The position numbers and the translations under genes are program-made. Below, in pieces: positions 15,628-23,458 of a DNA stretch of 64,000 nt. The DNA lies in assembly GCA_038258215.1 (NCBI GenBank), contig JBBSQC010000013.1, positions 20,599 to 84,598 of the forward strand, given 5' to 3'. The notes beneath the pieces are model-generated. The model saw only the letters and a list, made by a program, of their open reading frames with translations. It had not been told where the DNA came from and made no database searches. The stretch comes from Fodinibacter sp038258215. Its GTDB lineage: Bacteria; Actinomycetota; Actinomycetes; Actinomycetales; Dermatophilaceae. Positions within the stretch are counted from its first letter, which is position 1. Every line of letters begins with the position of its first letter.

Positions 15628-16440
15628 TCAGGCGGCCTTCGAGCCGAGCCAGACGGCGCAGGCGACGAGGAGCCCGAGACCGAACACCCAGGCGAAGAGT
15701 CCCTCGGTGACCGGGCCGAGGGAGCCGAGGGTCATGCCGCCGGGGCTCTCGGCCTCGCCGATGATGTTCAGGAAGGCGACGACGTCCCGCTTGCTCTCCG
15801 GGGAGAGGTTGGTGTCACCGAAGACGGGCATGCTTTGCGGGCCGGTGACCATGGCCTCGTAGATGTGCGTGTCGGTGATGTCGCTCCCGATGGCGGGGGC
15901 GTACTTCCCGCGGGTGAGCGCGCCGCCGGCGCCGGCGAAGTTGTGGCACATCGCGCAGTTGACGCGGAAGAGCTCGCCGCCGGCGGCGGGGTCCCCCTTA
16001 CTCGCGTCGGTGGCCTCGTCGCTGGGCACGGCCGGACCGGGGGCGAGGGACGCGATGTAGGCACCCATCGCCGCGATGTCCTCGTCGGAGAACTTCACGC
16101 TGCCGTCCGGGGCCTGGATCGCCGGGCCGGCCAGCGGCATCCGTCCGGTGCCGACCTGGAAGTCCACGGCGGCGGCGCCCACGCCCGCGAGGGCGGGGCC
16201 GGCGATCTTGTCACCGTTGCCCGTCGCGCGACCCTCGGCGTTCAGGCCGTGGCAGGAGGCGCAGTTGGCGCGGAAGAGAGCCCTGCCTTCCTCGGCGGTC
16301 TGGGCCGGGAGGGCCGCAGAGGTGGCGTCGGCGCGGGTGGGCGCGACCGCGGCATACGCCGCTCCCATGAGGAACAGACCGAGCATGAGGAGAACGGCGA
16401 TCGCTGCCGGATGCCGGCGACGGGCTGCCAGTGCGTTCAC
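15628..16440 (-). CDS. qcrC: Cytochrome bc1 complex dihaem cytochrome c subunit
   Basis: This 270-residue protein replaces both cytochrome c1 and the soluble cytochrome c in actinobacteria. Two haem-binding motifs are visible, CASCH (60-64) and CAMCH (162-166), each with a downstream Met (TGRMPL and QSMPVF). An N-terminal signal anchor (13-31) and a C-terminal helix (about 246-266) fix it on the outer membrane face. GTG 16440 has AGGAA 7 nt upstream. Gene order ctaE-qcrC-qcrA-qcrB is the canonical actinobacterial cluster. Confidence 0.96.
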   Translation of the reverse strand: MNALAARRRHPAAIAVLLMLGLFLMGAAYAAVAPTRADATSAALPAQTAEEGRALFRANCASCHGLNAEGRATGNGDKIAGPALAGVGAAAVDFQVGTGRMPLAGPAIQAPDGSVKFSDEDIAAMGAYIASLAPGPAVPSDEATDASKGDPAAGGELFRVNCAMCHNFAGAGGALTRGKYAPAIGSDITDTHIYEAMVTGPQSMPVFGDTNLSPESKRDVVAFLNIIGEAESPGGMTLGSLGPVTEGLFAWVFGLGLLVACAVWLGSKAA

Positions 16441-16489
16441 GATGCGTTCCTGTCTGCGGATCGGGGCTGGTGGGGAAGGGTCGAGGACA

Positions 16490-17158
16490 TCACTTCAGGA
16501 CGTAGATCATCATGAACAGGGCCACCCACACGACGTCGACGAAGTGCCAGTAGTAGGACGTGACCACGGCACCGGTGGCCTGCGCGTGGGTGTACCGGCG
16601 GGTGGTGAAGCTGCGGCCGATGATGAGCATGAAGGCGATGAGACCACCGGTGACGTGGAGTCCGTGGAACCCGGTGGCGAGGTAGAAGACCGAGCCGTAG
16701 GCATCGGAGGAGAGGCTGACTCCCTCCTGGACGAGGTGGGCGTACTCGTAGACCTGCCCGGCGATGAAGATCGAGCCGAAGATGTAGGTCAGGACGTACC
16801 ACTCGCGCATGCCCCACTGCTTGACCGCGAGGAGCGAGACCCCGGCCGGACGGGCGGCGACACCACGCTCCGCCGCCCACACGCCGAGCTGGCACCACGC
16901 CGAGGACACCACCAGGACAGCGGTGTTGGCCGCTGCGAACGGCACGTTGAGCTGGGCGGTGCGCTCGGCCCACAGGCCCGGCTCGTGACCGCGGATGGTG
17001 AAGTAGAACGCGAAGAGGGCAGCGAAGAACATCAGCTCGCTGGACAGCCAGACCATCGTGCCGACGGCGACCATGTTGGGCCGGGTCGCGGGACCCTGGC
17101 CCGGGATCGACGGGACAGGTCCTCGGGGCTCCGTCGGAGCTGCTGTGTGAGTGGCCAC
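16490..17158 (-). CDS. ctaE: Cytochrome c oxidase subunit III
   Basis: Subunit III (222 residues, five predicted helices, the short actinobacterial form) supports proton uptake and stability of the aa3 oxidase. Motifs include VWLSSELMFFAALFA, ATGFHGLHVTGG and SYYWHFVDVVWVALF, the last being the C-terminal signature. GTG 17158 follows a CATAAT box by 6 nt, so the cluster ctaE-qcrCAB probably begins as a leaderless transcript. It is divergent from the receiver-like gene. Confidence 0.96.
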   Translation of the reverse strand: MATHTAAPTEPRGPVPSIPGQGPATRPNMVAVGTMVWLSSELMFFAALFAFYFTIRGHEPGLWAERTAQLNVPFAAANTAVLVVSSAWCQLGVWAAERGVAARPAGVSLLAVKQWGMREWYVLTYIFGSIFIAGQVYEYAHLVQEGVSLSSDAYGSVFYLATGFHGLHVTGGLIAFMLIIGRSFTTRRYTHAQATGAVVTSYYWHFVDVVWVALFMMIYVLK

Positions 17159-17164
17159 GGAGCC

Positions 17165-17170
17165 ATTATG
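17165..17170 (-). promoter_or_regulatory. -10 box of ctaE-qcrCAB, leaderless
   Basis: CATAAT on the minus strand ends 6 nt before GTG 17158, and no ribosome-binding site is visible. Confidence 0.45.
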
Positions 17171-17240
17171 GCCAAGAGTGCGCCCGGATGCTGCGTCGAC
17201 CCCCCCGAAAGGCTAGACATCTGCGGATCCGCTCCACCGG

Positions 17241-17246
17241 TAGCAT
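17241..17246 (+). promoter_or_regulatory. -10 box of receiver-like gene and trpD, leaderless
   Basis: TAGCAT ends 6 nt before ATG 17253. It faces the ctaE promoter across a 94-bp intergenic region. Confidence 0.5.
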
Positions 17247-17252
17247 GCCCGC

Positions 17253-17705
17253 ATGACCTCTGAGCACGACTCCGCACCCCCGCACACGGCGGCGGCCGAC
17301 GGCGTCCACTCCGTCTCCGTCCTCCTCTACAGCGACGACATCACCACGCGCGACGCCGTTCGTGCGGCCGCCGGGCGTCGCCCGGCCCGTGACGTGGAGA
17401 TCGTGGCGTGGCGGGAGTGTGCCACGGCCGACGCCGTCATCGAGGCGATGGACGCCGGTGGCCACGACGTGGTGGTGCTCGACGGTGAGTCAGCCCCGGT
17501 GGGTGGGCTCGGGCTGTGCCGTCAGCTGAAGAACGAGATCTTCGAGTGCCCCCCGATCCTCGTGCTCACCGGACGGCCGCAGGACGGCTGGCTCGCGGGG
17601 TGGTCATTGGCCGACGAGGCGGTGTCCCACCCGCTCGACCCGATCGCCGTCGCCGAGGCCATCTCCGGCCTGGCTCGCTCGCGGGTCACGGCCGCCAGGT
17701 CGTGA
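17253..17705 (+). CDS. Receiver-domain-like protein without output domain
   Basis: This 150-residue protein resembles a CheY-type receiver: SVLLYSDD (acidic pair 28-29), VVVLDGES with the phospho-acceptor position Asp77, ILVLTGRP (Thr near 105) and a C-terminal DPIAVAEAI helix. The conserved Lys before the last helix is replaced (SHPLDP). No DNA-binding domain follows. It may be a phosphorylatable single-domain regulator or a pseudo-receiver. A homologue between ctaE and trpD is, as I recall, common in actinobacteria. Its stop overlaps the trpD GTG by 4 nt, so the two are translationally coupled. Confidence 0.65.
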   Translation: MTSEHDSAPPHTAAADGVHSVSVLLYSDDITTRDAVRAAAGRRPARDVEIVAWRECATADAVIEAMDAGGHDVVVLDGESAPVGGLGLCRQLKNEIFECPPILVLTGRPQDGWLAGWSLADEAVSHPLDPIAVAEAISGLARSRVTAARS

Positions 17706-18775
17706 CCTCGCCCGCCTCCGACGCATACACCTGGCCCGACCTCATCACCGCCCTCCTGGGCCGGGAGGACCTCACGACCGAGGCCACCGGCTGGGCCATG
17801 GACCAGGTGATGCGGGGCGAGGCCTCCCCGGTGCAGCTCGCCGGCTTCCTCGTGGCGCTGCGGGCGAAGGGCGAGACGGTCCAGGAGCTGCGCGGCCTGG
17901 CCGACGTCATGCTGCGGCACGCGCACCGGATCGACGTCCCGGGCCCGAGCGTCGACATCGTCGGCACCGGCGGCGACCGGATGCACTCGGTCAACATCTC
18001 GACGATGGCCTCGGTCGTCGTGGCGTCCACCGGGCTGCGGGTCGTCAAGCACGGCAACCGGGCGGCCTCCTCGTCCTCCGGGTCGGCCGACGTCCTCGAA
18101 GCGCTCGGGGTCGACCTCACGCTCGCGCCGGCGGAGGTCGCAGCCGTCGCCGAACGCGCCGGCATCACCTTCTGCTTCGCCGCCGCCTTCCATCCCTCCT
18201 TCCGGCATGCCGCCGCGGCCCGGAGCGGGCTCAGCATCGGGACTGCGTTCAACGCCCTCGGGCCGCTGACGAACCCGGGGCAGCCCACCTACGCCGCGGT
18301 CGGGGTGGCCGACGCCCGCATCGCCCCCCTCATCGCCGGGGTGTTCGCCGGACGTGGCCGTGCCGCCTCGGTCTTCCGCGGCGACGACGGACTCGACGAG
18401 CTGACCCTCGCCACGACATCCACCGTGTGGTGGGTCCGCGAGAGGCGCGTCGTGCAGCTCACGATCGACCCGTCCGACGTCGGGCTCGACCACAGCCCGA
18501 TCGAGTCCCTCAGAGGAGGCGACGCAGCGCACAACGCCCACGTCGTGCGCCGCCTGCTGGCCGGCGACCGCGGCCCGGTGCGGGATGCGGTGGTCCTCAA
18601 CGCGGGGATGGCGCTCGCCACCGCATCGGGGTTGGGCCCGGACTCCGCTGAGGTGTCGCGTCCGCTGTTGGCCCGAGCCGTGCGCACCGGCATGGACCGC
18701 GCCGAGCAGGCCATCGACTCCGGGGCCGGGGAGCGGCTGCTCGCGCGGTGGGTTGCGGCGACGAGCGGAGCCTGA
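17702..18775 (+). CDS. trpD: Anthranilate phosphoribosyltransferase
   Basis: TrpD joins anthranilate to PRPP in the second step of tryptophan synthesis. The 357-residue protein has the PRPP-binding DIVGTGGDRMHSVNIST (about 86-102), VKHGNRAASSSSGSAD and GPLTNPGQP motifs in order. The start is GTG 17702 within a GTGA overlap with the upstream receiver-like gene. Other trp genes are absent from the window. The next pathway step (TrpF activity) is expected from PriA at 38.8 kb. Confidence 0.95.
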   Translation: MTSPASDAYTWPDLITALLGREDLTTEATGWAMDQVMRGEASPVQLAGFLVALRAKGETVQELRGLADVMLRHAHRIDVPGPSVDIVGTGGDRMHSVNISTMASVVVASTGLRVVKHGNRAASSSSGSADVLEALGVDLTLAPAEVAAVAERAGITFCFAAAFHPSFRHAAAARSGLSIGTAFNALGPLTNPGQPTYAAVGVADARIAPLIAGVFAGRGRAASVFRGDDGLDELTLATTSTVWWVRERRVVQLTIDPSDVGLDHSPIESLRGGDAAHNAHVVRRLLAGDRGPVRDAVVLNAGMALATASGLGPDSAEVSRPLLARAVRTGMDRAEQAIDSGAGERLLARWVAATSGA

Positions 18776-18863
18776 CCGGCACCAGCCGCGCGTCGCCGTC
18801 GCCACTGGATGGTGAGCGCTCCGGCCGGGACGAGGAACCGCTCGGCGGTGTCCCGGTCCGCGA

Positions 18864-18940
18864 AGAAGTGACCAATAGGTCGATTGTTTACACCGCCACC
18901 CGGTAAAGAAGTGACCTATTGGTCGATTGTTGACACCGCC
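18864..18940. repeat. Two imperfect 34-nt direct repeats with internal GACC-N4-GGTC hairpins
   Basis: Copies at 18864-18897 and 18907-18940 agree at 31 of 34 positions (period 43 nt). Each contains GACCNNNNGGTC, with AATA in copy 1 and its reverse complement TATT in copy 2, followed by CGATTGTT and ACACCGCC. They lie between the convergent trpD and Lrp-like genes. The rest of the 216-nt spacer holds nothing I recognise. They could be the joined ends of a lost insertion element or a binding site; no transposase is present. Confidence 0.85.
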
Positions 18941-18991
18941 CTCGCCCCGCGAGCTCCCCTCCAGCGTCAAGGCCTCGGAGTCTGGTGGGGG

Positions 18992-19273
18992 TCAGCCGTC
19001 GAGGCCGAGGCTGAACGCGGCCTCGAGGTCGTGCGAGGAGTAGGTACGGAAGGCGATGTGCGTGGCCGTGCCGGTGACCCCGGTGACCTTGTTCAGCCGG
19101 TCGGCGATGACGTCGGCGAGCTCTTCGTGGGCGCGGACCCGGACCATCGCGATGAGGTCGGCGTCGCCGGCCACGGAGTAGACCTCGGTCACCCCGTCGA
19201 GGTCGGCGATATCCTGCGCGACCTCCGGGATGCGGTCGACGTCGGCGCTGATGAGGACGATGGCGGTGATCAC
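18992..19273 (-). CDS. Stand-alone Lrp/AsnC effector-binding (RAM) domain protein
   Basis: This 93-residue protein consists only of the alpha/beta sandwich that in Lrp/AsnC regulators binds amino acids: VITAIVLISADVDRIPEV, GVTEVYSVAGDADLIAMVR and the C-terminal THIAFRTYSSHDLEAAF. No helix-turn-helix is encoded. Such proteins form oligomers and may bind small ligands or modulate full-length Lrp proteins. The second of two adjacent GTG codons is chosen because it lies 6 nt after TAGTGT (19280-19285). Ligand is unknown. It converges on trpD. Confidence 0.85.
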   Translation of the reverse strand: MITAIVLISADVDRIPEVAQDIADLDGVTEVYSVAGDADLIAMVRVRAHEELADVIADRLNKVTGVTGTATHIAFRTYSSHDLEAAFSLGLDG

Positions 19274-19279
19274 CACGCC

Positions 19280-19285
19280 ACACTA
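19280..19285 (-). promoter_or_regulatory. -10 box of Lrp-like gene, leaderless
   Basis: TAGTGT on the minus strand ends 6 nt before the GTG at 19273, which decides between two tandem GTG codons. Confidence 0.5.
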
Positions 19286-19345
19286 GTGGTCCGGATCCGA
19301 CGGGGCTGCTGGGCCCAGCGTGTGCCGGATCAGCGAGTGCCGGGG

Positions 19346-21064
19346 TCAGCGGGTGCCGGCGAAGCCCGCTGCCGCGCGACGGGACGCCTCCAACGGCTCG
19401 AGCTCGGCGCGCACCGGGGCGGAGCCTCCGACGGGACAGGTCCACGCGCCCTCGACGTCGACGATCCGCACACCCGGCGTCTCCAGCCAGCGCAGGATCT
19501 TCTCGCTCTCCTCCGAGGTGGCGGCCGTCGAGGGCGGGGCCGTGGGGGCGACGACCTCGGCGCTGGCCCGCAGGGCCTCGACGTAGGGCATCGGGTCGGC
19601 GCCCCGCTGCGAGGACGTGCTGCCCGCGAGGCGGCCGTGGCGCACGCAGATGATCTCCCACCCGCCGGCCACCGAGCGACGGGCCGCGACCATCTCGGGG
19701 ATCCGGGCGAGAGGGTCCAGGCGTTGCGACCGGGTTGTGCCGCGCACCAGGGCCACGAGGCGGTCACGGACGAGCTGGGCGTCCTCGTAGCGCTCGGCGT
19801 CGGAGAGTTCGGCGAGCCGGGCCCGCAGGGCGGTGAGGAGCTCTCGGGTGTCGCCGGTCAACAGGTCCGCGGCCCGGTCGACGACCAGTGCGTAGTCCTC
19901 GACGCTCTGGGCGCCGGTGCAGGGGGCACCACATCGGCCCATGTCGGCCAGCGCGCAGGCCGAGCGGGGTCGCGTGGGGGAGAGCCGTTCGAGGCACTGG
20001 CGCAGCGGGAGCACCTCGTGGACGGCCGCGACGGCGGCCTCGGCCGAGGACCGGGAACCGAACGGCCCGGCATACCGGCTGCCGTCGTCGGCGACGGCCC
20101 GCACGATCGAGAGCCGTGGAAAGGGCTCGACGGTGAGCTTGACCCAGAGGGCGCGCTCGGGGTGGCGCGAACGGCGGTTGTAGCGCGGCTTGTGCTCGGC
20201 GATCAGGCGGAGCTCACGGACCTCCGCCTCCAGGGTGGTGGCGCAGACCACGGGCGTCACCGACTCGGCGATGCGCACCATCTCACCCATCCGGCGGCGG
20301 TGCTCGGACGCGGTGAAGTAGGAACGGACCCGCGTGCGGATTGAGACGGACGTGCCGACGTAGAGCACCCGGCCTTGCGCGTCCTTGAAGAGGTAGACGC
20401 CGGGGGCGTCGGGGAGCCCGTCGGCGAGGTGGCGCTTGCGGCGGCGGGCGGGGGACACGCGGGCGGTGTAGTCGAGGAGCTCCTCGAGGGAGTGCACACC
20501 GAGGTTGCCGACCCGTTCGAGCAGACCGTGCAGCACGTCGACGGTGGCGCGCGCGTCGTGCAGGGCCCGGTGGTCGGGGGCGGTGGTGGCGTGGAAGAGG
20601 TGGGCGAGGGACGCGAGGCGGTGGTTGGGCACCTCGTCGCGACGCACGAGCTGGCGGGCGAGGTGCACCGTGTCGAGCACGGGGAAGCCCGGCCACTCGC
20701 GGTCTGAGCGCCGCGCGGCGGCCTTGAGGAAGGAGGTGTCGAACCCGGCGTTGTGGGCGACGAGCACCGAGCCTGCGGCGAACTCGAGGAACGCCGGGAG
20801 GGCGGCCTCGATCCGCGGCGCGCCCGCGACCATCCCGTCGGTGATGCCGGTGAGCACCGAGATGAAGGCGGGGACCGGCGTGCCGGGGTTGACGAAGGTC
20901 TGGAACTCGCCGAGCACCTCGCCACCGCGCACCTTCACGGCGCCGATCTCGGTGATGCCGCACTCGGCAGGACTGCCGCCGGTGGTCTCGAGGTCGACGA
21001 CGACGAAGGTCACGGTGGACAACGCGGTGCCCAGGTCGTCGAACGTGCCCTGGACCATCGTCAT
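19346..21064 (-). CDS. DEDDh 3'-5' exonuclease fused to UvrC-like GIY-YIG nuclease
   Basis: This is a two-domain protein of about 572 residues. The N-terminal DnaQ-like domain has FVVVDLETTGG (Exo I), LVAHNAGFDTSFL (Exo II) and DHRALHDARAT (Exo III with His), the DEDDh set. The second half begins with LPDAPGVYLFKDAQGRVLYVGTS, cited here as GVYLFKDAQGRVLYVGTS, the GIY-YIG motif of UvrC. It continues with a Cys-rich segment CALADMGRCGAPCTG and a UVR-like helix pair (YEDAQLVRDRL). Actinobacteria commonly carry this fusion (a mycobacterial homologue lies near the qcr cluster). A role in DNA repair is likely. ATG 21064 is 7 nt after TACGGT; ATG 21058 is an alternative. Confidence 0.88.
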   Translation of the reverse strand: MTMVQGTFDDLGTALSTVTFVVVDLETTGGSPAECGITEIGAVKVRGGEVLGEFQTFVNPGTPVPAFISVLTGITDGMVAGAPRIEAALPAFLEFAAGSVLVAHNAGFDTSFLKAAARRSDREWPGFPVLDTVHLARQLVRRDEVPNHRLASLAHLFHATTAPDHRALHDARATVDVLHGLLERVGNLGVHSLEELLDYTARVSPARRRKRHLADGLPDAPGVYLFKDAQGRVLYVGTSVSIRTRVRSYFTASEHRRRMGEMVRIAESVTPVVCATTLEAEVRELRLIAEHKPRYNRRSRHPERALWVKLTVEPFPRLSIVRAVADDGSRYAGPFGSRSSAEAAVAAVHEVLPLRQCLERLSPTRPRSACALADMGRCGAPCTGAQSVEDYALVVDRAADLLTGDTRELLTALRARLAELSDAERYEDAQLVRDRLVALVRGTTRSQRLDPLARIPEMVAARRSVAGGWEIICVRHGRLAGSTSSQRGADPMPYVEALRASAEVVAPTAPPSTAATSEESEKILRWLETPGVRIVDVEGAWTCPVGGSAPVRAELEPLEASRRAAAGFAGTR

Positions 21065-21071
21065 GGAGCCG

Positions 21072-21077
21072 ACCGTA
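21072..21077 (-). promoter_or_regulatory. -10 box of DEDDh/GIY-YIG gene, leaderless
   Basis: TACGGT on the minus strand ends 7 nt before ATG 21064; no ribosome site is seen. Confidence 0.35.
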
Positions 21078-21118
21078 GGTCGCCCCACCGACACGGGGCG
21101 TGAGGCGCGCGGCGCGGG

Positions 21119-21946
21119 TCAGGCGCGGCGGGCCGTCACCAGGAGGTACTCCCACTCCATGGCGCCGCCGGTCTGCTCGAGGCCGCGGTCACCGAGCTCG
21201 GCCAGTGCCGCGTCGAGGGCAGCGACCCGTTCGGCATCCTCGGCGATGGCCCGGTAGACCGCGATGGTGGGTCCGTAGGCGTCCTTGAAGTAGTCCCGGA
21301 AGGCGGCCCCGTCCGCGAACCGGTCGACCGGAAGCACCTCCCGGCGGGCCTCGACGTGGTGCACGCGGTCGCCGAGCAGCGCGCGCAGGTGCGCCTCATC
21401 GCCCCACAGCGGTGGCGGCTGGGCACCGAGGGGCGGCGGCGGGGCGTACGGACGCATGACGGCGAACATCCGCCCGATGAAGCCATCGGGGGTCCAGCTC
21501 AGGAGACCGATCCGGCCGCCGGGCCGGGCCACCCGCACGAGCTCGTCGGCGGCGGCCTGGTGGAACGGGGCGAACATCACGCCCACGCAGGACATCGTCA
21601 CGTCGAAGGAGGACCCGGCATACGGCAGGGACTCGGCATCCCCCTCCTCCCACCGGATCTCCAACCCCTCGTCCTCGGCGAGGCGGGCTCCGGCATCGAG
21701 GAGCTCCGGGGTGAGGTCGGATGCCGTGACCTGCGCGCCCGTCCGCGCCGCGGGGAGCGCGGCGTTGCCCGACCCGGCAGCTACGTCGAGCACGCGGTCG
21801 CCGGGACCGACCCGGCAGGCGTCGACGAGGATCGGCCCCAGGGCCGCGACGACCTCGGTAGCGACGGTCGGGTAGTCCCCGAGCGCCCACATGGCGCGGT
21901 GCCGGGCCTTGAGGTCCGGCGGTGTCGTGTCGACGGTGCTCGTCAT
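21119..21946 (-). CDS. Class I SAM-dependent methyltransferase
   Basis: This 275-residue methyltransferase has motif I VLDVAAGSGNAAL (about 55-67), an acidic residue ending strand 2 (VTASDLTPE), EEGDAESLPY and VARPGGRIGLLSW (post-motif region). It belongs to the UbiE/Methyltransf_11-like group; the substrate is not evident. ATG 21946 has a weak GGGACC site. The gene is divergent from an HxlR-type regulator across 189 bp that contains a duplicated 15-nt motif, so it is the likely target of that regulator (inference). Confidence 0.85.
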   Translation of the reverse strand: MTSTVDTTPPDLKARHRAMWALGDYPTVATEVVAALGPILVDACRVGPGDRVLDVAAGSGNAALPAARTGAQVTASDLTPELLDAGARLAEDEGLEIRWEEGDAESLPYAGSSFDVTMSCVGVMFAPFHQAAADELVRVARPGGRIGLLSWTPDGFIGRMFAVMRPYAPPPPLGAQPPPLWGDEAHLRALLGDRVHHVEARREVLPVDRFADGAAFRDYFKDAYGPTIAVYRAIAEDAERVAALDAALAELGDRGLEQTGGAMEWEYLLVTARRA

Positions 21947-22023
21947 GGTGGGGTCCCTCTGTCGGCTCGTGCGGTTGGTGTGGTGCGTGCCTCCAGCGTG
22001 GGTCCGACCCGTACCGTCGCTCC

Positions 22024-22061
22024 AGTGCACGATCTGTAGCGGCGGCAGTTCACGATCTGTA
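22024..22061. promoter_or_regulatory. Duplicated 15-nt motif, candidate HxlR operator
   Basis: AGTGCACGATCTGTA (22024-22038) and AGTTCACGATCTGTA (22047-22061) are direct repeats 23 nt apart in the divergent methyltransferase/HxlR spacer. The first is preceded by CC and the second followed by CTGG, giving a CCAGT...ACTGG outer symmetry. Confidence 0.55.
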
Positions 22062-22135
22062 CTGGTGCGCGCGCCACGAGAAGGGTTCACTGATGGTGGC
22101 CCGCGACAGGCCGCGGCGTGGACGAAGGAACCGTG

Positions 22136-22810
22136 ATGAGCACCTACGGACAGTTCTGCCCCATCGCCAAGGCGATGGAGGTGCTCGACGAGCGCTGGAC
22201 GCTGCTCGTCGTGCGCGAGCTGCTGCTCGGCAGCAGACACTTCAACGAGCTGAGACGGGGCAACCCGAGGATGTCGCCGGCGCTGCTGTCCAAGCGGTTG
22301 CGCCGGCTCGAGCGGGTCGGCGTCGTGGCACGCACGACCTCCGGTGGTCGCAGCGCCTACGAGCTGACCGAGTCCGGTCGCGAGCTCCGCCCCGTGGTGG
22401 ATGCCCTGGGGGCCTGGGGAGCCAGGTGGGTGGGCGGTCTCGGCGAGGAGGACCTGGACCCCCACCTGCTGTTCTGGGACATCCGCCGGACCCTGCCCGT
22501 GGACCAGTGGCCGCGCGGGCACACCGTCCTCGCCGTGCAGCTCGGTGACGTGGCCGCGCCCGTGTCGCGCTGGTGGGTCTGCGTCGACGGCGCCGAGGTC
22601 GACGTGTGCGACGTCGACCCCGGCCACGAGGTGGTGGCCACGCTCCGGACGTCGCTGCGCGCGATGACCGAGATCTGGCGCGGCGACCGGAGCTGGTCCG
22701 CTGCATTGCGCTCCGGCTCGGTCGTGGTCGACGGGCCGAGGGAGAGCCAGGCGTCGGTGCCTCGGTGGCTGGGCCAGTCACTGCTCGCGTCCGTGCCGCG
22801 GCCAGCCTGA
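22136..22810 (+). CDS. HxlR-family winged-helix regulator with C-terminal SCP2-like domain
   Basis: The first 100 residues are an HxlR/MarR-like DNA-binding domain: FCPIAKAMEVLDERWTLLVV, RHFNELRRGNPRMSPALLS and LTESGRELRPVV. HxlR proteins often sense electrophiles or redox state through the Cys before the first helix (here Cys7). The C-terminal 110 residues (HTVLAVQLGDVAAPVSRWW onward) resemble a sterol-carrier SCP2-like domain, a common partner in actinobacteria. ATG 22136 is chosen because GAAGGAA lies 6 nt upstream. It probably controls the divergent methyltransferase and itself. Confidence 0.85.
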   Translation: MSTYGQFCPIAKAMEVLDERWTLLVVRELLLGSRHFNELRRGNPRMSPALLSKRLRRLERVGVVARTTSGGRSAYELTESGRELRPVVDALGAWGARWVGGLGEEDLDPHLLFWDIRRTLPVDQWPRGHTVLAVQLGDVAAPVSRWWVCVDGAEVDVCDVDPGHEVVATLRTSLRAMTEIWRGDRSWSAALRSGSVVVDGPRESQASVPRWLGQSLLASVPRPA

Positions 22811-22908
22811 CGCGTCGTCGAGTGGTCGGGGCCCGTCGGGGAGCCGGCCGGGGCCTGTCGGTGGCCGCCCATAGCGTGGACGCAGACCACCCGAAAGGAG
22901 TGAAACGC

Positions 22909-23199
22909 ATGACCGCCAACGACCTGGTACTGACCGTCGAGTGCCACACCTGTCCGGTGCGCGAGCTGCAGTGCGGAGATTGCATGGTGCCCGTGCTGCT
23001 CGAGCTGACGGCCCACGCGCCACCGCCCGAGCAGGTGCTCGACCGGGAGGAGCGCAGCGCGGTGACCCGCCTCGTGCGGGCAGGCCTAGCGAGTGCGGAG
23101 TCGGCCTCCGCGGCCCGCGTGCACCTGGACGCTCACCCGCCGCAGGTCTGGGGGCAGACCGCGCATGAGGGCGCGGAGGGTGGCTGGGCCGTCGGCTGA
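22909..23199 (+). CDS. Small conserved protein with CxxC-x6-CxxC motif
   Basis: This 96-residue protein has CHTCPVRELQCGDC (residues 12-25) at its N-terminus, a four-cysteine cluster fit for zinc or a thiol switch, followed by a Leu/Glu-rich helical region (EQVLDREERSAVTRLVRAG). I recall similar short proteins in many actinobacteria near the DEDDh nuclease, but no function is known to me. ATG 22909 has a strong AAAGGAG 8 nt upstream. A GTG at 22900 is possible but would place the ribosome site too close. It marks the end of the conserved block before the accessory patch. Confidence 0.7.
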   Translation: MTANDLVLTVECHTCPVRELQCGDCMVPVLLELTAHAPPPEQVLDREERSAVTRLVRAGLASAESASAARVHLDAHPPQVWGQTAHEGAEGGWAVG

Positions 23200-23350
23200 G
23201 GCTGGAGCTCCTCGGCCGAGGTGTCCGGCGCGCGAGCCGCTGGGGACGAGCTGCGACGCGAGGTCGGGACAGCCGTCGCCCAACTGACGTGTCCATCCTC
23301 AGCCCTGGGGGTTTCGCTCTCGTGCCGACGACCGCGAGTTCCTTCGGCCA

Positions 23351-23375
23351 GGTTTATCGGGTGACCCGATAAACC
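23351..23375. repeat. 25-nt AT-rich palindrome, 12-nt arms around one base
   Basis: GGTTTATCGGGT (23351-23362) and ACCCGATAAACC (23364-23375) are exact reverse complements around a single G. It lies in the 259-bp spacer between the CxxC gene and yoeB, at the left border of the accessory patch. The spacer otherwise holds only a 12-nt palindrome CCTCGGCCGAGG just after the CxxC gene. Confidence 0.9.
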
Positions 23376-23458
23376 CCGGCCCTGCGGGACAAGCCTTCTC
23401 GTGCACACCCGGGGCTTCTCGGGGTATGCCGGCGTGTTCGCCCATCTGCCGCAGCGCG

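Noticed and set aside
23086..23287. Short frames in the spacer after the CxxC gene
   Set aside because: No ribosome site, biased composition and overlap with the CxxC gene.
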